This document shows, one piece after another, positions 35,601-44,600 of a DNA stretch of 64,000 nucleotides (its first letter is position 1; each line of letters begins with the position of its first letter). The translations under genes and the position numbers were made by a program. The stretch is from Enoplolaimus lenunculus (Eukaryota; Nematoda; Enoplea; Enoplida; Thoracostomopsidae). The stretch covers positions 1 to 64,000 of the forward strand of contig JASANG010000324.1 of the NCBI GenBank assembly GCA_030248215.1. Direction: 5' to 3'. The notes beneath the pieces were generated by a model. It did no database searches. It was not told where the DNA came from and saw nothing but the letters and a program-made list of their open reading frames with translations.

Positions 35601-38600
35601 ATTTTAGGCTCCTACCAACGAATCAACAAAAGGGGTACAACTTTCTTCGAAAAGAAAAAGTTTTATGAACAGCGCAATCAAATATTCAAGAGACCGCAAC
35701 GCGGAGTTATTAATATAAAACGCAATGGCACGATTTCTCGTTGAACACAAAACCTCAGAATATTTACTAAATATTGGTCAAAAAGCGTAAAATGCTGCCG
35801 ACATAAAAATTATTCTCCGCCAGCGGAAATTTATGGAATCCACCGCTAAAGAAAAATTATGGTGTACAAAAACCAGAATACTAACCTTATTTTGAAACAA
35901 TCCTTCAACTTGAAAATCCATTGCATCGACAACAATTTCTTTGTTGCTTGGACGAATTCCATACACCAATACCCGAGCAGACGGCGCCATTTCGGTTGTG
36001 GTTACAAAGTTGAATTCACCCACGTGATCGACCAGCGGCACTTCTTTGCTGAGAATGACTCTACCTCTGGCAAGAACCTGAAAATATGGTAGCTGTTAAA
36101 TAATGCTTAACTTTAAGCATTAGTAAATATCAAAGCTGACACTAGTGTATGCTCATCAGTTTCTTCCGCTATTAATGTAATACTAGTAACCCACAGGTGC
36201 ACACATGTGCAACATTCGTGACATACTGGGTTTTGACATATGTTTACATCAAATTGTTCTTAAGCAAGTTCATGCCTAAGTCTTGAAAACGCAAGGACAA
36301 CTTAAAAACCAACTCTATGCATATGAAGTTGGTATAGAAAATTTACTATATAAAGATGTGCTGGAACGCTGCCCAAAATACGTATTTGGGACGTTCCAGC
36401 TTTACAATATACTGGTCTGCCTGCTTTGCGCAATGCGCAAAGTTAGCGAAAACACAAATATTTTTACGCAAAATTTCTTTTCATAGAACGAAGAACAATC
36501 AATCACGTGTATTTTATACGAAATTTTTGTAAACAAAGTAATGCTGGAAATTTGAACAAAATACGGATGTAAGGCGTTCCAGGTTTAATATACAGATATA
36601 TTTCAAGTGCGAATGCTATTGTATACCAGTTTTGCCATGCTTGAAAACCTATTGCTTACTGGTGATACTCGTGCCGTGCCATAATTATTTGACAATACTA
36701 ATTGTGGAAATCTCATTTCAGCCATAAACCACTATGTTCGTGTGTTTGAGAACCTAAGCTAACTGGTGTTAGTTGAACAACAATCATTTAAAAACTCGAG
36801 TCCAGGTTAGACTGCTTGTGCTAAGCATTTACCTGAACTGTAACCGTAAAAAATCCAAGGCTCCCAGCAGCCCGGATTCGAAACGCAATTGTTTGACCGG
36901 CTTTGACCCCTTGAATTTGATCAGGGTCAACAGGGGCAAGTTGTAGGAAAGAAGTTGAGGGTGACTTAGCAGCCCCGATGCCAACAACTTCATATAAATC
37001 TGAAGTTTCTTCGCGATATCGTGCCTAAAATTATCATTGAATAGGTATAAAACGCGGGCAATTGCCAGAATTGTTCAAAAATCGAGGCTCAAGTTACTCA
37101 ACAAATTCACTTATTTTATTATAAGCTAAAATTTGTTCATCAATAGATGTTAAATTTAAAAATATCTTATGCTTTTTAGCGATACTGTACCTAAAATCAT
37201 CATTGTATAAGAATAGAATACAGTCGGGTGCCAGAATTACTCAAATATTTAGGCCCAAATTTTAAAAAATCAGGACCGGCGTTAGGATAGTTGGGGTCCC
37301 ACAAACAGGTCCAAGGGGCTCCCCACTAAAATGTTTCACAGTTCTATATCTTCGTGGTCCGCGAAAAACATTCCGATTGCCAAGATGGGCCCACCCAAGT
37401 GTAGAGGGCGTTAATGGGGTGGTTTGAAACTGTTTGTTAAGTTTCAAAAAATCTTATGTTGATTTGCGATATCGTGCTTAAAATCAAAACAGCTAATACT
37501 ATCAAAGTATAGGAGTCAAATTATTTAAAAATGCTTACATTTCATAAAATACAAAAAGATATAATAAATTTGAAAATAAATCTAATGGATTTTTGGCATG
37601 TTAGTGCTGAAAATGGACAATAAAACCGTTCAGCAGCAACGCAAGAATATTTTAGTTTGGAAATCAACTTATTTAGAGCAATTATATATCCTTTTGGCAA
37701 ATACTAAATTTGAGGGCATAACGCTAGTTTATGTATAGTCCTAAGCCAAAGTCTCGGTTTAAAAGTGTGAACATTTTTCTGAAATTTGACTAGCACTCTT
37801 GGTGCCTGCAGTAAACGGAACGCCCATAAATGTAACATGTGCCAATGTTATTATATTAAGCAAAATTTCATTCACTCAAACCAGTAAACACTAGTTTTCT
37901 AGCTTCCTATACGAGCGCATAACGGATGACAACTCAATCCAGCAAAACATTTATGAATTTTTGATTACACACAAGCAAGTTTGAAAATTTTAAATGTGGA
38001 CAAAATTATTCCTCGAGGGCCTACGGACCCGAAATTAGTTTTAATACCTCAATCGTGATTCTTTCAATATCTTCTGGTGGATTCATTGTATACGATACTG
38101 TTCCATCGTCTTCCAGTGTCAGTTTAATTTTTTCTGTCTAAAAACAACTAATTAAATGTAAAATTCACAATAACTTGAGTACACTAGGCAACTTTTTTCA
38201 ATTGTGTAACAAAACAACGTGCATTCATAGCAAGGAATCACGGTGCAACCTGACTTTGGATTCTGATTAGAATTCTGATTCAAATCCAGTGCGAATTAAG
38301 ATTCAGATTTCTGGTAAAATCAGAGCCGGAATCGTAATTTTTCAGATTTTATTACCGGTTCTTATATCAGTTCTCGGCTCACATTTCTTTTATATGGCAC
38401 GGAAATTACCACTTTGCCCAAGCCTTTAACGAATAAAGCTAAACCTGTGCCTAAGGCTAAGTCTTAGGCGTAAATCTGTTGAGAAGTGTAAAATAGCCAA
38501 ATTTTCAAAATTACTGGATTTTTTTAAATGAAAAAAGTAAGCATATTTAATTTCAAAAACAAGTAACAAACTAACTTATATGATAAAACAAAACTTACTG

Positions 38601-41600
38601 TTGGCTCTCTTGTTGGCTGATCTGGCTCGTACGGATACGTGTATGTGACTTTGAGAAAAACGTCAGGATTCTCAGACGCCGCAATCGGTTTATCATCTGG
38701 CGTAACAACGCGAATCTGAAAGAAACAAAAAGTAGCAAAATATATATTTCGAATAAAATAAAGTATACAAAAAATAATATTTTTAAGCGGTCCAAAGATG
38801 TGTCCTGATATCTTTAGACCACCAGGTAAATTAATAGCTACAAGTATCTGTTCGTAACATACTGAAAAAAGTTATATAATGCATTTATAATGAAATTTTT
38901 CACTAGGAAATTTTTCAGCCTAGCGAAGAACAGTGGATATCCGGATAAGTTTTCATCAGGATATTAACCGTTTTGCGTTCAATGATTTGCCGTGCGACCA
39001 CAACAAAATTTCTGATGTATAAACTCCGATACCAAATTGAAAAAATGTTCCGCTTATCTTGTACCACTTTAAAACTGTTCCGACTATCAACAAATGTGCG
39101 CAAATCCACAGATAAAACTTCCGATTTGCAAAATCCGATACGAAAGTATAAAAGCAACTAAATAAGAAAACATATGCCTTACTAGAACAGTGTAATCAAG
39201 ACCAGGTTTGAACGTTTCGCCAGATTTTTCAATTTTAATTTTTTCTGCTGATTTGAACACTTGAATTTCTGACGTTCCATTGCGTTCAATACCTAAAATT
39301 TACAATCAAAACTTGAAAATAATACAATTTTTTTAGCTTAAAACATTTTATAAATATCCAAAAATTCGTATTTGACAAAATCGGTACTTGTATATATGTC
39401 GTAGCCCAAGTTGTAATAGTGCCCAATTCCGGAATGGGTTATTCCAAAGCGGAATTACGACTTGGGCCAGCCCAAGGCGGAATCATGTCTGATAAAGCTG
39501 TGTGTTTTCTGATTGGTTATTTGATAGTCGTAATTCTGCTTGATACACATTGCTCAGTAAAACAAACTGTTTGGAAGCAACAAGTGGCGATTACTTAGCC
39601 AATCAGCAGAGTATTCGCATCAACCAATCGTCTTTGAGTATGGCATTAAGTGATAAGCAATCACAAGGCGTGCACATGTCGCATAGAAAGGATTACGTCG
39701 TACGCTAGTCCATGTCGTAATTACGCTATGGACAAGCCCAATTCGGAATTGGGCTAAATACGACCTGGGCTACGACATATACACATTCTCAACCACAGGA
39801 TTCGAAGTATTTCTATCATGCAAAGATGATGCTTTATTAAACCACCGTTGACGGTGTGGCAATTTGAGAATCAATATTTTAGTCATTTCTTACGACATCC
39901 GATCCCGCAAATACAAATTCAATTGTACGCTACTTCTATGGGTCAATTTAGAAATATAAATTTCTTTAACATTTCTATTTGTAAATGAATGTCCTTGAAA
40001 TGTTTAACAAAAATTTTCGGTCGAGTCACCTTTTTTCCATATTTACTTGTCAAAATAATACACAGTTTGAAAGCCGAACAACGCCAATAAGTTTTTAAAC
40101 GTATCTTTGTCTCACGTTTTTCAACAGAAGACAGGCGTAAGCAAAGAAAAAGTAAAATTAAAAATTAAAAACGATTTAAATTTTAACTAAAAATAGATAT
40201 TTTAAAATGGAAAAAATTTATCAAAAAACATTATTTGAACAAAAAACTTTGATCTTATAATTTGACCAACTATGAAAATCATATACTAAAAATTGAGATG
40301 ACAAAATTAAAAGAAAAATTTTAAAAATCAAAACAACTTAAACTTTACTATATATATAATTATAAGTTAAGCAGCATCATATAGAGACCTTCACGAAAAT
40401 TTTGCTGCGCATGCGGCAACCATCTGATCTATATCAGTACGCAAGCCACCGAGTAAATCTTTCGAGGAAGCGTTCACAGTTCCCCGGCACCCTTATGGAC
40501 ATACACGTCAATGTGTAATTCTAAAATAAAAATAACTTGAACGATTGCGTTTTTAAATTTCAAAAAAATAAAATCTCACTTACCTGTCATTTCTTCTCGG
40601 ACTGTCGCGACAAATTTAATCGTATTATAGCCGTAGTCAGTGATGAGATTACTTTTCTTCAATTCGCTCGCTTTGAATGTAACCGTACGAGACCCATTTT
40701 CGTCAAGCTAAAATAATAAAATGCTATCAAAGAGTAAGAAAGATATCTGTTAAGAATTGCCAACGATGCTCACGTTCGCTGGTTATAGGGAATTTGAGCC
40801 TTAAAACTGCTGATTGAAACAGTTACTGTGCAAATTCATAAAGTGCAACTTCAATCTTTTGTTGAATAACTTAACACTGCTGACAAGTATCTCTCTCGAA
40901 ATTTCTAAAAGATGATAAAAAGACACGTTTTACTATTTTTTCAAGCAGGTTGTAAAAAACTTATCGCTCAATGCGATGGTGCTCACTAATAGACAAAGAT
41001 GAAATTAAATATAGCCAAAAAATCGTATAGCAGCCCTTTTCAATACATGTAACATTTAGAAATGAAACCTTAGCGTGGACCTACTCAAGTTTTTTGCGAC
41101 GTAAAAGAATAATTTACTATGTAAACTGCGCCAAAGAACCGCAGCAAACTAAAATTATAAAAACAAATTAGCATCAATCCACAAAACTGACAATTTTTCA
41201 TATCGCAATAGTGCATGCTTCTTAAATGATTAGTGAAAATCAAGGTTTTCACTACGACCAGCCTACATAACTTGATGAGCACTATTAAATCAACAGAACC
41301 AGTGCCGGGGAAAGCGCACCCAAACCCCCAAATTGGGGGCCGACCCTTGGAGCCCCAACTTTGGAGAACTAAACAATTTTTTTCGCTGACCACGAAGTTA
41401 CAGAGTTGTAAAACATTTTATTGGGGTAGGCCTTGCACCTGTTTGGGGAGGCGACCATCTTAACGCCGGCTTTGGACAGAACGTGTGGAAATTTCTCATG
41501 GCGTTCAAAAAAATTTTCCATAGATTTGAGAATAGGGTTGAAAATATCTACACTCTTAAGCCCTATTCACACGTACAAGCTTTTGCTGCGAGAACTTGCA

Positions 41601-44600
41601 GCTGCAACTTTCGCTCGCAAGTTTTGTCCAAAATCCCAGTCAAAAAACTTGCAACTGCAAATAATTCAATAAAAATCATAATTAAGAATTTTGTTCACAT
41701 GTGCGAACAACCATGCAAGTCCACTGAATTTATTGCAGCAGCTTCCTTATTGGATGATGCAAAGATGTAAGTTCTGCGTGCAATTTTCAGCTGCAAGTTC
41801 TCGTAGCAAAAAGTTGCACGTGTGAATAGGGCTTCATATTCTTGCCGATTTGTTAGTTTTAGAGTTAAACGTACCTTAACTTTATGCGTAATCGGAGGAT
41901 ACCTTGATTCGCCTTCATTATAATACAAATCCCATGGGTATTTTGCGGTTATCACAGCAGTGCCGCGAACACCTTTGCCATACGTGTACCTGAAAAATTA
42001 AAACAACGATGAGCTGATTTCAGTCAGTAGCAGACAACTGTTTGCTGCGGCAAAATTGATGCCTTTGGTTGAAACTAAAAGCCTGGCTAACCTGTTCTTC
42101 TAGCATCCCGCTGCTCCGCTTGCATAGTTTTGTTACCAGATTAATCTGTTTTAAATGTCGGTTGCCTAGAAGTACAGTATATACGTATTTTGCGCTACTG
42201 ATACATTCAACATTAACATTTCGTATTTTAGTTTAATACTAAAATTGCGCCTGGTTTCTCATTCGCTTTTCAAAATTCGATACATTCGCTTTTCGGTACC
42301 AAAACTGCGACTTACTCAGCTTTAACGGTTGCTGGAATGTCTTCATCGAGTGTTGAAAACGGTGGCAAGTCAATTTTGACTTCAAATTTTGGCAAAACTG
42401 AAATTTAAAAACATTACATTACGTACCTAACACATAAGTACGTACACACGAAAGCATTTGCCACTAAAATAGATAATTGACATTGTCATCAATATCGAAA
42501 GACTTCCAAAAATTCTATTTTCAATTTCTTTTTTTCATAAAACGAAACAAGCCCCCAACCCTAAGACTACGCTAACTTCCAAGTTATCGAAAAAAATTTT
42601 TTGTTTACTACCAATTTATAATGGCTCCTTTGATAGCAAAAGTCGTACCTGTTTCGAAAAATCCCGCTATCCACTATATTTATCATCATCAAAACTGTTC
42701 GTGAAATTCTATTTTCAAGTACTTAATTTCTATTTACAAAAACTCTTTTCTTTTATAAACAAATACAGCCCCAAACCTTGAAAATACAGTTACTTACCAT
42801 ATTTATCAACATCAAAACTTTTGACAAATTTTTCACCGACAATTTTTCCAAAGTCATCCAGAGGCGTTACTTCGATTTGCCAACTGCCAAGTGGGGGTTC
42901 TTCGGAAAGCTGCAGTTCATTGCCTGCAACTCCTTTGACGAGAGGAACATCGACAAATTGCGCGATAACATTTTGGTTTGGATCCTAGAATAACGCCATT
43001 AATAGTTTGAACCAATATGCCAAGTTCATTATTAGCGGATTTTTCAGTTAAGGGAAATACTGTTTTTGTGCTCCGAAATTTTATAGCTTAAATAAAGATG
43101 GAAACAAATGAATTTATAAATTACATCGAAGGGACGAAATTTTTCGTATTTTACATTGTAGTAGTTGAGCCAGTGGCTGGCTGGTACTGATGTTTATTTC
43201 CGTAGGACTGAACAATAAGCGTCAAAAACAAACGTATTTTTCGCATTTGATTTGTGCGTATCCTCCTGACTGAAAACCAATTGCGAGCTGGCGATATATA
43301 CAGTTGAGAATACAGCTTCTTATTCGTGCTTACGTATAAAACCACGTTTTGCTCAACTGGACGTCATAATTTTAAAAAATTTAAATATGACAACAGTTGA
43401 ACTATAATATAACATTTCTATGGTGAAGATATCATTTGAAACGTTAAACTTTTTCTTTCACGGTCACAAGTACCCTCCAAGTTATAACCTTGAAAGAAAA
43501 CTTATTATGATTAAATGAACATTAAAAGTAAATCTCTCTTTTAACTTTTACAGCATCTATTTTACAAACAGCAGCGGATGCGAATAAAAAACATAATTAC
43601 GCATCGTAGGCTCCACTTAAAATTACTTGGGATTTAAAAGACTAAGCGTTGCGCTATATAAACTTTACTGTGTCGCACGCTGCCGAGCGCCGGTGCGGGA
43701 CAAAGTAAAATTTTTATCAAAAATTCCGCCAGATTTTTCAAGCGGCGTGTGGCAGTGTGTGGTGACGTGTAGCGGCGTCTGACGGCGTGCGGCGAGTACA
43801 GCGCAACCTTAAAATATTCGCTACTAAAATAGAATTGGCAAATTGTTAACGATAATTCTATAAACGAATACACTTGACAAAATATTGACCTCTGCCTCTC
43901 TGGTCAAAGCATAATTTACTTACAACAATTTTCATTGTTGTTTTGCCTTTAAATGGCTTCATATCAGGCAATATAATAACTGTTCTGAATTGAACTGAAA
44001 CAGCAAAGAAACAAATGTTAGATATTCATTTGAGAGATTAACATCAATGAAGAGCAAGTACGCTTGCAAGTAAACGCATAACTATCGTGCACGCAACTGG
44101 GCAATGTTATCAGTAAAGGTTTACTTAAGATTACCAAAAAAATTTTCCTTCAAATACTTTCAATGCTAACAGAGTAACTCTTTCGAATCTACAACAACTG
44201 GTCGCACCACAACATGTTGCGAGATAGTGTTTTAATCTACCTCCTAGGTATAATCTTAAGCATAAGTCTAAGATGACGGGTGAAAAAGTGTCGAGTCAAC
44301 AATATTTCGAATTTAAAAACGTGAGTTGTCGAGTTGTTAGGCGGCGAATTGTCATGATACCAGCTATTTCTTACAAGGTATGTGTTATAACAGCCATGCA
44401 GTCTCCGTGCTCAACACTTCATCTTCCATTCTTAAAACTACAGTTTCTTTAGCAGATCGAACAGATTTCAATTATATAAACAAAGTTATTTCCTCTAGAA
44501 ATTTACTTTTAAAAAACCCTTACAACCTGCAAAACGGTTTGATAAGAATTACAAAAGTAAACATTACCTTTATCACCCGGTTTATAAACAGCTTTATCAG

